A stretch of DNA of 64,000 nucleotides from Ralstonia sp. RRA. Its GTDB lineage: Bacteria > Pseudomonadota > Gammaproteobacteria > Burkholderiales > Burkholderiaceae. The stretch covers positions 1-64,000 of the forward strand of contig NZ_CP146091.1 in assembly GCF_037023145.1 (NCBI RefSeq), written 5' to 3'. The notes beneath the pieces were generated by a model. It was not told the DNA's origin and made no database searches. It worked only from the letters and a program-made list of their open reading frames with translations. The translations under genes and the position numbers were made by a program. Numbering within the stretch: position 1 is the stretch's first letter; each line of letters opens with the position of its first letter. This document shows, one piece after another, positions 56,695-64,000 of the stretch.

Positions 56695-57620
56695 GCAGCA
56701 CTCGCATATTCACGGCGCTGGGCGTGCAACGCGCCCGCGACGCTGCCCAGCAGGTCGAGCGCCAGGTGCGCCGTGATCCCGCCCTTGTCATGGCGCGGGT
56801 TGTATTCCACCAGTTCGAATGCTGCAAATCGTGCGTCGCGTGCGCAGGCGGCCAGCGCTTGCGTCATGCCCTGCGCGGTGAGCCCGTCTGTCTCGGGTGA
56901 GCCCACACCCGGTGCCACTTCGGGGTCGAAGGCATCCAGATCCAGCGTGACGCCAAAGGCCGCCGTGCCTGACGTGACCAAGCGGATGGCGTCCGCCATC
57001 ACAGCACGCAAGCCGTTGCGTGCCACTTCAGCGGCATCAATCACACGCACGCCCAGCAGATCGAGCAGCGCGCGTTCGGCCGGCTCGTAGCTGCGTGCGC
57101 CAATCACCACGACGTGTTGCGGCAGCAGTTTGGGCGCGGCATCGCGCACCTGCGTGAGCGCCGGTGCACCGTGGCCGAGCAGCGTTGCCAGCGGCATGCC
57201 GTGGATCGCGCCCGAGTCGCTCGTCTGCGGTGTGTGACTGTCGAGGTGGGCATCGATCCAGATCAGGCCGAGCGGGCCCTTCGGGCGCAAGGCATGCGCG
57301 ACACCCGACCACGTGCCGATCGCGCACGAGTGATCGCCGCCGATGACGACCGGCACGTGCCCTTCGCGCACGCTGTGCGCCGTCGCATCGGCCAGCGCAC
57401 GCGAGAAGCCCGCCACGCCCGGCAGCGCTGCCAGCCGCGCAGACCGGTTGTGCCCGGCCGACGTTGCCAGCTCGATGTCGTGGACCAAGCCACCGTGCGT
57501 ATCCGGCGTCTGCAACCGCGCCAGCGCGCCGGCCTGCAGCAGCGCACGCGGGCCGTCCTTGCAGCCGTCGTCTTGCGCGCCGCAGCCGATGGCCGCGCCG
57601 ATCAGGTCAATGATGGTCAT
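56691..57620 (-). CDS. rocF: Arginase
   Basis: Hydrolyses arginine to ornithine and urea. 309 residues with the manganese motifs GGDHSCAIG, IDAHLDSHTP and DLDAFDPEVAPG, all intact. 28 bases downstream of rocD on the same strand, forming an arginine catabolic operon (arginine to ornithine to glutamate semialdehyde). Confidence 0.94.
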   Translation of the reverse strand: MTIIDLIGAAIGCGAQDDGCKDGPRALLQAGALARLQTPDTHGGLVHDIELATSAGHNRSARLAALPGVAGFSRALADATAHSVREGHVPVVIGGDHSCAIGTWSGVAHALRPKGPLGLIWIDAHLDSHTPQTSDSGAIHGMPLATLLGHGAPALTQVRDAAPKLLPQHVVVIGARSYEPAERALLDLLGVRVIDAAEVARNGLRAVMADAIRLVTSGTAAFGVTLDLDAFDPEVAPGVGSPETDGLTAQGMTQALAACARDARFAAFELVEYNPRHDKGGITAHLALDLLGSVAGALHAQRREYASAA

Positions 57621-57648
57621 GTGTTGCTCCCCTTGATGCAGTCGTCGT

Positions 57649-58875
57649 TCATGCCGCTTTGCGGCGCGGCCAGTCGGCCAGCGTGCGGCGGATCACGTCG
57701 CGCGCCAGCTCCAGTTCGGCCTGACCGATCACCAGCGGTGGTGTGAGGCGGATCACATTGCCGTAGGTGTCCTTGGACAGCACGCCGTGTTCGGCCAGCG
57801 CCACGACAAAATCGTGGGCTTCGATGTCGGCGTCGAGTTGCAGGCCGATCATCAGGCCGCGGCCGCGCACTTGGCGCACGCCGTGCCCGACCAGCGTTTT
57901 CAACTCGGCGATGAAGGCGTCACCCAGGCGCGCCGCACGCTGCGGCAGTTGTTCTTCGATCAGCAAGGCGAGTGCCGCGCGGCCGATGTGCGCTGCCAGC
58001 GGGTTGCCGCCGAAGGTCGAACCGTGGTCGCCCGGTTGGAACACCCCGATGACCGACTCGCGCCCGGCAATGGCCGACACCGGCACCATACCGCCGCCCA
58101 ATGCCTTGCCCAGCACCACCAGATCGGCCTCCACACCTTCGTGCCAGCTCGCCAGGACATCGCCGGTGCGGCCCAGGCCGGTTTGTACCTCATCGCAGAC
58201 CAGCAACACGTTGTGCTGCGTTGCCAGTTCCCGCGCGAGTGTCAGGTAGCCCGGTGGTGGCACCACGATGCCGCCTTCGCCCTGTATGGGCTCCATCAGG
58301 ATGGCACCCGTGTTGGGTCCGATAGCGGCGCGCAACGCATCGGCATCGCCAAACGGGATGCGCCGGAAGCCCCCCGCGAACGGCCCGAACCCGTAGCGAT
58401 ACTGGTCATGCGACGAGAAGCCGACGATGGTGGTCGTGCGGCCGTGGAAGTTGTTCTCGAAGACGATGATCTCGGCCACGTCGGGCGCCAGGCCTTTCAC
58501 ATCACGCGCCCATTTGCGGGCGGCCTTGATGGCGGTTTCCACGGCTTCGGCGCCGGTGTTCATCGGCAGCGCGCGATCCATGCGCGTGATGCGGCACACG
58601 TCAGCCAGGAAGGGGCCGAGTTCGGTGTTGTGGAAGGCGCGCGAAGTGAGCGTCAGCCGGCCGGCTTGCTCCACAAGCGCCGCAACCAGTTTGGGATGCG
58701 AGTGCCCGAAGCTGGCGGCTGAATACGCCGACATCATGTCCAGATAGCGGCGACCATCGGTATCGAACAGCCACACACCTTCACCGCGTTCCAGCATGAC
58801 CGGCAGGGGCGCGTAGTTGCGCGCGCCGTAGGCGGCTTCCAGGGCATAGCTCGGATGTTGCAGTGCGGTCGTCAT
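57649..58875 (-). CDS. rocD: Ornithine aminotransferase
   Basis: Ornithine + 2-oxoglutarate to glutamate semialdehyde, PLP-dependent. 408 residues with NTGAEAVETAIKAAR, catalytic lysine in VVLGKALGGGMVP and the STFGGNPLAAH phosphate site. First gene of the rocD-rocF operon, divergent from a LysR gene through an AT-rich region and a long palindromic element. Confidence 0.94.
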   Translation of the reverse strand: MTTALQHPSYALEAAYGARNYAPLPVMLERGEGVWLFDTDGRRYLDMMSAYSAASFGHSHPKLVAALVEQAGRLTLTSRAFHNTELGPFLADVCRITRMDRALPMNTGAEAVETAIKAARKWARDVKGLAPDVAEIIVFENNFHGRTTTIVGFSSHDQYRYGFGPFAGGFRRIPFGDADALRAAIGPNTGAILMEPIQGEGGIVVPPPGYLTLARELATQHNVLLVCDEVQTGLGRTGDVLASWHEGVEADLVVLGKALGGGMVPVSAIAGRESVIGVFQPGDHGSTFGGNPLAAHIGRAALALLIEEQLPQRAARLGDAFIAELKTLVGHGVRQVRGRGLMIGLQLDADIEAHDFVVALAEHGVLSKDTYGNVIRLTPPLVIGQAELELARDVIRRTLADWPRRKAA

Positions 58876-58937
58876 GATGGCCTCCGGGCACGTTGGTCGT
58901 TCACTTGCGGCGAATTCTGCGATCTGACAAACTCAAA

Positions 58938-58979
58938 ATCAAATCGAATGTTTTTGGTTTTTCGATCCAAAAATTTGAT
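58938..58979. promoter_or_regulatory. Nested inverted repeats in the rocD control region
   Basis: ATCAAAT (58938-58944) with ATTTGAT (58973-58979) and, inside, TCGAA (58944-58948) with TTCGA (58961-58965). AT-rich and just upstream of rocD; a plausible LysR target. Confidence 0.4.
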
Positions 58980-58989
58980 CAATTAAGGA

Positions 58990-59086
58990 GCCGCTCACAA
59001 CGCTCTCCTGGCTAGGCGCGCCGACGTAGGCAGTACTGAAGTACGACAAGTCGGCGCAACGACGCCAGGGGAGCGTTGTGAGCGGC
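58990..59086. repeat. 97-bp palindromic (REP/MITE-like) element before the LysR gene
   Basis: The 23-base arm 58990-59012 pairs with 59064-59086 at 22 of 23 positions; inside are GCGCCGAC (59018-59025) with GTCGGCGC (59050-59057) and GTACT/AGTAC (59033-59044). It ends one base before the LysR ATG. Size and nested stems resemble interspersed palindromic repeats. Confidence 0.75.
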
Positions 59087-59087
59087 G

Positions 59088-60020
59088 ATGCCCATGTCCC
59101 ACTCGCCGCTGCGCTATCTGCATAGCTTCCTGACCGTCGCCAACGAGGGCAGCTTCGTGCGCGCGGCTGACCGCCTGGCCGTGTCGCAGCCGGCGCTGTC
59201 GTACCAGATGCGGCAGCTGGAGCAATGGCTGGGCGTGCCCCTGTTCGAGCGCTCGGGGCGCAAGCTCGTGCTTACGCGGGCCGGTGCTTCCGTGCGTGCG
59301 TGGTGCCGTGATGCGTTTGCCGGGCTGGATGAATTGCGCGCCGCACTGCACAGCGGCGAGATGGAGCGCGTGTCGCTCAAGCTGGCCAGCGGCTCCAGCT
59401 TCGGGCGCTATGTGCTGATGCCGGCACTGCTGACGCCGTCGCCGGAATCCGACGCGCCGTTGCTCGACGATGTGCGTCTGGAGCTGGCGTTCGGCAGCGA
59501 TGACGAAGTCTTCGGCCATGTCGAGTCCGGCCGCGCAGACCTTGGCTTTGTCTACACACCACGCACTTCACGCCTGTTCGAGCACCACGCTGCCTACACC
59601 GAGGAGTTCGTGCTCGCGTGCAGTGCGCGCGCGCTGCGTGAGCAGGGCGCCCCGCGCACGCTGGCTGACTGCGCTGCGCTGCCCTTCGTCACTTATGACG
59701 AGTCCGATGCGGTGTACGGCCTGTGGTTCAAGGCGCTCTTCCGCCGCTTGCCCGAGACCACCGTCAGCGCGCACCACGTGTCGGACCTGGAGGAGGTGAG
59801 TACGCTGGTGGAGGCGGGCGTGGGCTGGTCCGTGCTGCCGCTGCATGCCATTCAGGAAGCGGTGGAGCGCGGACGCCTGCAAGTCGTGCGGCCGACGACA
59901 ACGCGGCGCTGCCTGAACACCGTGTTTGCCGTGCGCCGCACGTCGAGCTTCCCGAGCGAAGCGCAGGATCGTCTGCTCGTACGCCTTGCCCAGCTCGATG
60001 CCGCAACCGCGAATGGCTGA
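59088..60020 (+). CDS. LysR-family transcriptional regulator
   Basis: A 310-residue LysR protein: N-terminal HTH (FLTVANEGSFVRAADRLAVSQPALSYQMRQLEQWLG, residues about 14-50) and a periplasmic-binding-like effector domain. Divergent from the rocD-rocF operon, so probably its arginine/ornithine-responsive regulator. The ATG at 59088 or 59094 is possible; the start lies immediately after a strong hairpin that could occlude translation. Confidence 0.9.
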   Translation: MPMSHSPLRYLHSFLTVANEGSFVRAADRLAVSQPALSYQMRQLEQWLGVPLFERSGRKLVLTRAGASVRAWCRDAFAGLDELRAALHSGEMERVSLKLASGSSFGRYVLMPALLTPSPESDAPLLDDVRLELAFGSDDEVFGHVESGRADLGFVYTPRTSRLFEHHAAYTEEFVLACSARALREQGAPRTLADCAALPFVTYDESDAVYGLWFKALFRRLPETTVSAHHVSDLEEVSTLVEAGVGWSVLPLHAIQEAVERGRLQVVRPTTTRRCLNTVFAVRRTSSFPSEAQDRLLVRLAQLDAATANG

Positions 60021-60181
60021 GGCGAGAGCCGCGTCGAAGCGGATGCGGCTGTCGTAGCGGCAGTGCTGACGCTATCCCGGCTCCGCCTTGCTTCCAGCCA
60101 CCGTACGAGTCTCGCTCGCCTCCCCGAATGCGCAGTCGATCTCTCTGAGTTGCTCGGCACCGTGTCCTTGCCTTGAAATTA

Positions 60182-60199
60182 ATTAATTCGACAATTAAT
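60182..60199. promoter_or_regulatory. TetR-type operator
   Basis: ATTAATTCGACAATTAAT has perfect 7-bp arms with a 4-base centre and ends 9 bases before the TetR start. A likely self-repression site for the exporter operon. Confidence 0.6.
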
Positions 60200-60208
60200 A
60201 TTCGGCGC

Positions 60209-60955
60209 ATGGCAACACGCAAACCTTCCCCACGCGGCCCAGGCCGTCCCCGCCGACGCGATGGCGCGACGCCGGACGACCTGCGCGACCGCCTGCTCGA
60301 CATGGCCGTGACGTTGTTCGCACGTGATGGTGTCGGCCCGACCACGCTCGCCGCCATCGCGCGCGAGGCTGGCGTGACGGCGCCGATGGTGCACTACCAC
60401 TTCAAGACGCGCGATCAACTGCTCGACGCGGTGGTGGAGGCGCGCATCCGTCCGCTGATCGATCAGGTGACGGGGCCGGCGCTGGAACGCATTGCCGACG
60501 ACAGTCACTTGCCTGACTTGGCGCAGACGATTGCGGGCGTGGCGCAGCGCATGGTGGCGATGGCGGCGAGCACGCCGTGGTTTCCGACGCTATGGATTCG
60601 CGAGATCGCCAGCGAGGGTGGTCAGTTGCGCGAGCGTGTGTTTGAGCGCATCGCACTGGAGCGCGCCAAGCTGATCGTGGGGCGCATCACCCGAGCGCAG
60701 GCTGCCGGAGCAGTGAACCCCGCCTTGCAGCCGCCGCTGTTGATGCTTTCGGTGATCGGCCTGGCGATGCTGCCGCTGGCCACGCGGCCGCTTTGGGGGC
60801 GCTTGCCTCTGGCAGATCAGGTGGATGACGAGGCCATTGGCCGGCATGTGGCGGCGCTGTTGCTGCACGGCATCGGCCCGGGCGCAGCGGCAGCGGACGC
60901 TAGTGGCAAGACAGCCAAGACAGCCAAGGCAGCCAAGAGCAAGACGCACAAGTAG
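60209..60955 (+). CDS. TetR-family regulator (CecR-like) of the exporter operon
   Basis: A 248-residue TetR protein: HTH near residues 45-70 (TLAAIAREAGVTAPMVHYHFKTRDQL), ligand domain, then a lysine-rich KTAKTAKAAK tail. The ATG at 60209 is preferred over an upstream start. An inverted repeat lies just before the start codon. Followed closely by MFP and ABC exporter genes, the YbiH/CecR-YbhGFSR type of arrangement. Confidence 0.88.
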   Translation: MATRKPSPRGPGRPRRRDGATPDDLRDRLLDMAVTLFARDGVGPTTLAAIAREAGVTAPMVHYHFKTRDQLLDAVVEARIRPLIDQVTGPALERIADDSHLPDLAQTIAGVAQRMVAMAASTPWFPTLWIREIASEGGQLRERVFERIALERAKLIVGRITRAQAAGAVNPALQPPLLMLSVIGLAMLPLATRPLWGRLPLADQVDDEAIGRHVAALLLHGIGPGAAAADASGKTAKTAKAAKSKTHK

Positions 60956-61003
60956 GGCATAGCAACGGATCAATCGCATCAATCCATTCCGGCGGAGCAC
61001 GGT

Positions 61004-61978
61004 ATGCGGCAAGTGTTGTGGAACGGTAGAACGGCGTGTCTGGTCGCGGTTGCGGCGGCAGTTGCAGCGTTGAGTGGCTGTGCGAAGCAGGACGCCAACA
61101 CCTATCAAGGCTATGTAGAGGGCGAGTTCGTCTATGTCGCCTCGCCCGTAGGCGGGCGGCTGGACCACCTGGGCGTGCAGCGCGGGCAGACCGTCAGTAC
61201 TGGGGCGCCGTTGTTCGTGCTCGAGTCCGTCGATGAAACCGCGGCGCGCCAGCAGGCGGCGGCGCAGTTGCAATCGGCCGAAGCTCAACTGGCCGATCTG
61301 AACCTCGGCAAGCGTGTGCCCGAAGTGGATGCCGTGCGTGCGCAGTTGGCGCAGGCGGTGGCGGCCGACAAGCTCTCGGCCATCCAGCTCACGCGCGACG
61401 AAGCGCAGTTCCGCGCGGGCGGCATCCCGCAGGCGCAGCTTGATACCAGCCGGTCCACCGCGCAGACCAACGCGCAGCACGTGCGCGAGCTGACCAACCA
61501 ACTGCGCATCGCTCGACTGCCAGCACGCAATGACCAGATCCGCGCGCAAGCGGCACAGGTTGAGGCCGCACGTGCCGCCGTCGCGCAAGCGCAATGGCGG
61601 CTCGACCAGAAGGCGCAGAAGGCGAGCCAAGGCGGCCTTGTGTTCGACACCCTGTATCGAGAAGGGGAATGGGTGGGCGCCGGCAGCCCGGTCGTCCGCA
61701 TGCTGCCTCCGGCCAACGTGAAGGTGCGCTTCTTCGTGCCCCAGGGCGTGGTTGGTTCGCTCAAGCCGGGGCAGGCGGCGCGCATTCACTGCGATGGCTG
61801 CGCGGCAGATGTGAACGCCACCGTCACCTACGTTGCCAACGAGGCCGAGTACACGCCGCCCGTGATCTACAGCAACACCACGCGCGACAAGCTCGTCTTC
61901 ATGGTGGAAGCGCGTCCCACGGCGGCCGATGGCCCCAAGCTGCGCCCGGGGCAGCCCGTTGAGGTGACGTTGCCATGA
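61004..61978 (+). CDS. HlyD-family membrane fusion protein
   Basis: A 324-residue predicted lipoprotein or membrane-anchored adaptor (LSGC, Cys26). It has a barrel-sandwich start (YVEGEFVYVASPVGGRLDHLGVQRGQTV), a coiled-coil hairpin (residues about 80-200) and VRFFVPQGVVGSLKPGQAARI. It links the inner-membrane ABC exporter to an outer-membrane channel. Its stop overlaps the ATPase start (ATGA). Confidence 0.88.
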   Translation: MRQVLWNGRTACLVAVAAAVAALSGCAKQDANTYQGYVEGEFVYVASPVGGRLDHLGVQRGQTVSTGAPLFVLESVDETAARQQAAAQLQSAEAQLADLNLGKRVPEVDAVRAQLAQAVAADKLSAIQLTRDEAQFRAGGIPQAQLDTSRSTAQTNAQHVRELTNQLRIARLPARNDQIRAQAAQVEAARAAVAQAQWRLDQKAQKASQGGLVFDTLYREGEWVGAGSPVVRMLPPANVKVRFFVPQGVVGSLKPGQAARIHCDGCAADVNATVTYVANEAEYTPPVIYSNTTRDKLVFMVEARPTAADGPKLRPGQPVEVTLP

Positions 61979-62946
61979 CCACCTCGGGCCATCACAACGA
62001 CGGCGGTGCGAGTGGGCGTGACTACGCCATCGACGTGCGCGTACTGAACAAGCACTTCGGCGACAAGCACGTCGTGAAAGACCTCTCCATGCAGGTTGCG
62101 CGCGGTGAGATCTTTGGCTTTCTCGGGCCCAACGGCAGCGGCAAGACCACGTCGATCCGCATGATGTGCGGGCTGCTTACGCCCGACAGTGGCAGCGGTA
62201 CGTGTTTGGGCTACGACATCCTCAAGGAGTCCGCGCAGATCAAGCGCCGCGTCGGCTACATGACACAGCGCTTCTCGTACTGGGATGATCTGTCCATTCG
62301 CGAGAACCTCGACTTCGTTGCGCGTCTGTATGAGATGCCGAACCGGCGTGAGGCGGTGGATCATGCGCTGGAGAACCTTGGTCTCGCCTCGCGTGCCAAG
62401 CAACTGGCGGGCGCGTTGTCGGGCGGCTGGAAGCAGCGGCTGGCGCTGGCGGCCTGCATGCTGCATCAGCCAGAGCTGCTGCTGCTCGACGAACCGACCG
62501 CCGGTGTCGACCCGAAAGCCCGCCGCGATTTCTGGGAAGAACTGCATCGTCTTGCTGCACAAGGCATCTCGGTGCTGGTCAGCACGCACTACATGGATGA
62601 GGCCGAGCGCTGCCACAAGCTTGCTTACATCGCCTACGGTGAACTGCTGGCGCAAGGCACCGCCAGCGAGGTGATTGCCAGCCAGCGGTTGTCAACGTGG
62701 TCGGTGATGGGCGGCAATCTGGTGGACCTGGGGCGCAAGCTCGAGGGCCAGCCCGGTGTGGACCAGACCGTTGCGTTTGGCTCCGTGCTGCATGTGACGG
62801 GCGCCGATGCGCAGGCGCTGGAGGCCACGCTGCGCGGCCTGGCCAGTGAATCGGGCGTGCGCGTGGAGCCCATCGACACCGGCCTGGAAGACGTCTTCAT
62901 CCACATGATGCGCGGCTCGTCCGACAACTATGGAGCGCAGCCATGA
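61975..62946 (+). CDS. ABC exporter ATP-binding protein
   Basis: A 323-residue ATPase: Walker A GPNGSGKTT (about 51-59), signature LSGGWKQRLALA, Walker B LLLLDEPTAGVD and the switch His in STHYMDEAERC. The C-terminal 80 residues are an extra domain common in YbhF/drug-export ATPases. Coupled by ATGA to both neighbours. Confidence 0.92.
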   Translation: MTTSGHHNDGGASGRDYAIDVRVLNKHFGDKHVVKDLSMQVARGEIFGFLGPNGSGKTTSIRMMCGLLTPDSGSGTCLGYDILKESAQIKRRVGYMTQRFSYWDDLSIRENLDFVARLYEMPNRREAVDHALENLGLASRAKQLAGALSGGWKQRLALAACMLHQPELLLLDEPTAGVDPKARRDFWEELHRLAAQGISVLVSTHYMDEAERCHKLAYIAYGELLAQGTASEVIASQRLSTWSVMGGNLVDLGRKLEGQPGVDQTVAFGSVLHVTGADAQALEATLRGLASESGVRVEPIDTGLEDVFIHMMRGSSDNYGAQP

Positions 62947-64000
62947 GCATCACCCTCAACGGCAACCGCTTTTCGTTCCAGCGCTGGTGGAGCGTGGTGC
63001 TCAAGGAGTTCCTGCAACTGCGGCGCGACCGCGTGACGTTCGCCATGATGATCGGCATTCCGATCATGCAGCTGGTTCTGTTCGGTTTCGCCATCAACAG
63101 CGATCCGAAGCACCTGCTGACCGGTGTGATTGCGGCGGATCAGAGCGAGTTCACGCGCAGCTTCCTGGCCGGCATGCGCAACTCCAACTACTTTGACCTG
63201 GCCAAAACCTTGCCCGACGAAACGGCGGGGCGCGAGGCGCTGGCTAAGGGGCAACTGCAGTTCGTGGTCTCCATCCCGCCGGACTTCACGCGCAAGCTGG
63301 TGCGCGGCGAGAAGCCCTCGCTGCTGGTCGAGGCGGATGCCACTGACCCGGCCGCGACAGGCCTGGCGGTAGCCTCGCTCTCACAACTGGTGCAAGGCGT
63401 GGTCGACAAGGACATGAAGGGCGCGCTGGCACCGCTGGCTGGCGGCACCGGTGGTGCGACGAGCAACGCACCGCCATTCGACGTGCGCGTCCACAAGCTC
63501 TACAACCCGGAAGGCGTCACGCAGTACAACATCATCCCCGGCCTCATGGGCACCATCCTCACGATGACCATGGTGATGATGACGGGCCTGGCCATGACGC
63601 GCGAACGCGAGCGCGGCACCATGGAAAACCTGCTCGCTACGCCCGTGCATCCGCTGGAGGTGATGACCGGCAAGATCGTGCCGTACATCTTCATCGGGCT
63701 GGTGCAGGTGACCATCATTCTGCTGATGGCGTACTTCGTGTTTCAGGTGCCGTTTGTCGGCAGTGTGTGGATGGTCTACGTGTCAGCGCTGCTGTTCATC
63801 GTGGCGAGCCTGACGGTGGGGATCACGCTGTCGTCGCTCGCGCAGAACCAGTTGCAGGCGACGCAGCTCACGTTCTTCTACTTCCTGCCGAACATCCTGC
63901 TCTCGGGGTTCATGTTTCCGTTTGTGGGCATGCCGAAGTGGGCGCAGGTGATTGGCAACCTGCTGCCGATGACGTACTTCAACCGGCTCACGCGTGGGAT
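62943..64000 (+). CDS. ABC-2 type permease (partial, runs off window)
   Basis: The first 352 codons of an ABC-2 permease: N-terminal FLQLRRDRVTFAMMIGIPIMQLVLFGFAI segment, a large periplasmic loop, then helices with RERERGTMENLLATPV (family signature). Partner of the preceding ATPase in a YbhS/YhhJ-like exporter. The 3' end lies beyond the window. Confidence 0.9.
   Translation, partial: MSITLNGNRFSFQRWWSVVLKEFLQLRRDRVTFAMMIGIPIMQLVLFGFAINSDPKHLLTGVIAADQSEFTRSFLAGMRNSNYFDLAKTLPDETAGREALAKGQLQFVVSIPPDFTRKLVRGEKPSLLVEADATDPAATGLAVASLSQLVQGVVDKDMKGALAPLAGGTGGATSNAPPFDVRVHKLYNPEGVTQYNIIPGLMGTILTMTMVMMTGLAMTRERERGTMENLLATPVHPLEVMTGKIVPYIFIGLVQVTIILLMAYFVFQVPFVGSVWMVYVSALLFIVASLTVGITLSSLAQNQLQATQLTFFYFLPNILLSGFMFPFVGMPKWAQVIGNLLPMTYFNRLTRG

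Overview
The window looks like the replication-origin end of a Burkholderiaceae main chromosome, most likely Ralstonia (pickettii/insidiosa-like). It starts at dnaA and continues dnaN-gyrB. Later it carries the metK | lpxL-lpxL-dapF block and single-gene cores (pyrE, xth, argC, folB) typical of that family. Most of it is GC-rich with G/C-ended codons. oriC itself would lie just upstream of base 1 and is not in view. No tRNA, rRNA, CRISPR array or complete insertion sequence was found.

Region by region. 1-5721: dnaA, dnaN, gyrB with hairpin terminators. 5757-12639: an accessory block of visibly lower GC wedged behind gyrB. It holds a DUF3800 protein and, on the minus strand, a four-gene run: cytosine-C5 methyltransferase, HerA-type ATPase, NurA-like nuclease, Vsr endonuclease. 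A divergent small helix-turn-helix regulator flanks the methyltransferase. This is the best candidate for an unusual system, probably a restriction-like or phage-defence cassette. An eight-C tract near the herA stop could by -1 slippage join HerA to NurA in one polypeptide. 12640-15257: a strongly structured leader resembling C4-type antisense/leader RNA, ahead of a 23-codon ORF coupled to a 91-residue protein, then a CHMI-type isomerase, a duplicated fragment of the 91-residue gene, and a DUF2252 protein.

15587-33936: ordinary metabolism and regulation. There is a GntR-controlled polar amino-acid ABC transporter, a bestrophin-like channel, and a Crp/Fnr regulator divergent from an acyl-CoA synthetase across a perfect 16-bp palindrome. 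A beta-propeller lipoprotein follows. An ECF41 sigma factor sits with its AhpD-family partner, and both have matching promoters. Lrp, GST, HPP-CBS, a PAP2 lipoprotein with an autotransporter-type tail, and AraC/GyrI and GYD genes complete the stretch.

34007-48232: metK, lipid A acyltransferases, dapF, PPK2, pyrE, xth, argC, then membrane-maintenance genes (SPFH protein, YdcF-like protein, and a PspA-YqiJ-flotillin operon). 48380-64000: a MarR/nitroreductase/EamA module with shared operators, a lipoprotein, an M48 protease, an AmpG-like permease, a MidA-type methyltransferase, pteridine reductase with folB, an arginase/ornithine aminotransferase operon with a divergent LysR gene and a ~97-bp palindromic element, and a TetR-controlled MFP/ABC-2 exporter. 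The last permease gene runs off the window.
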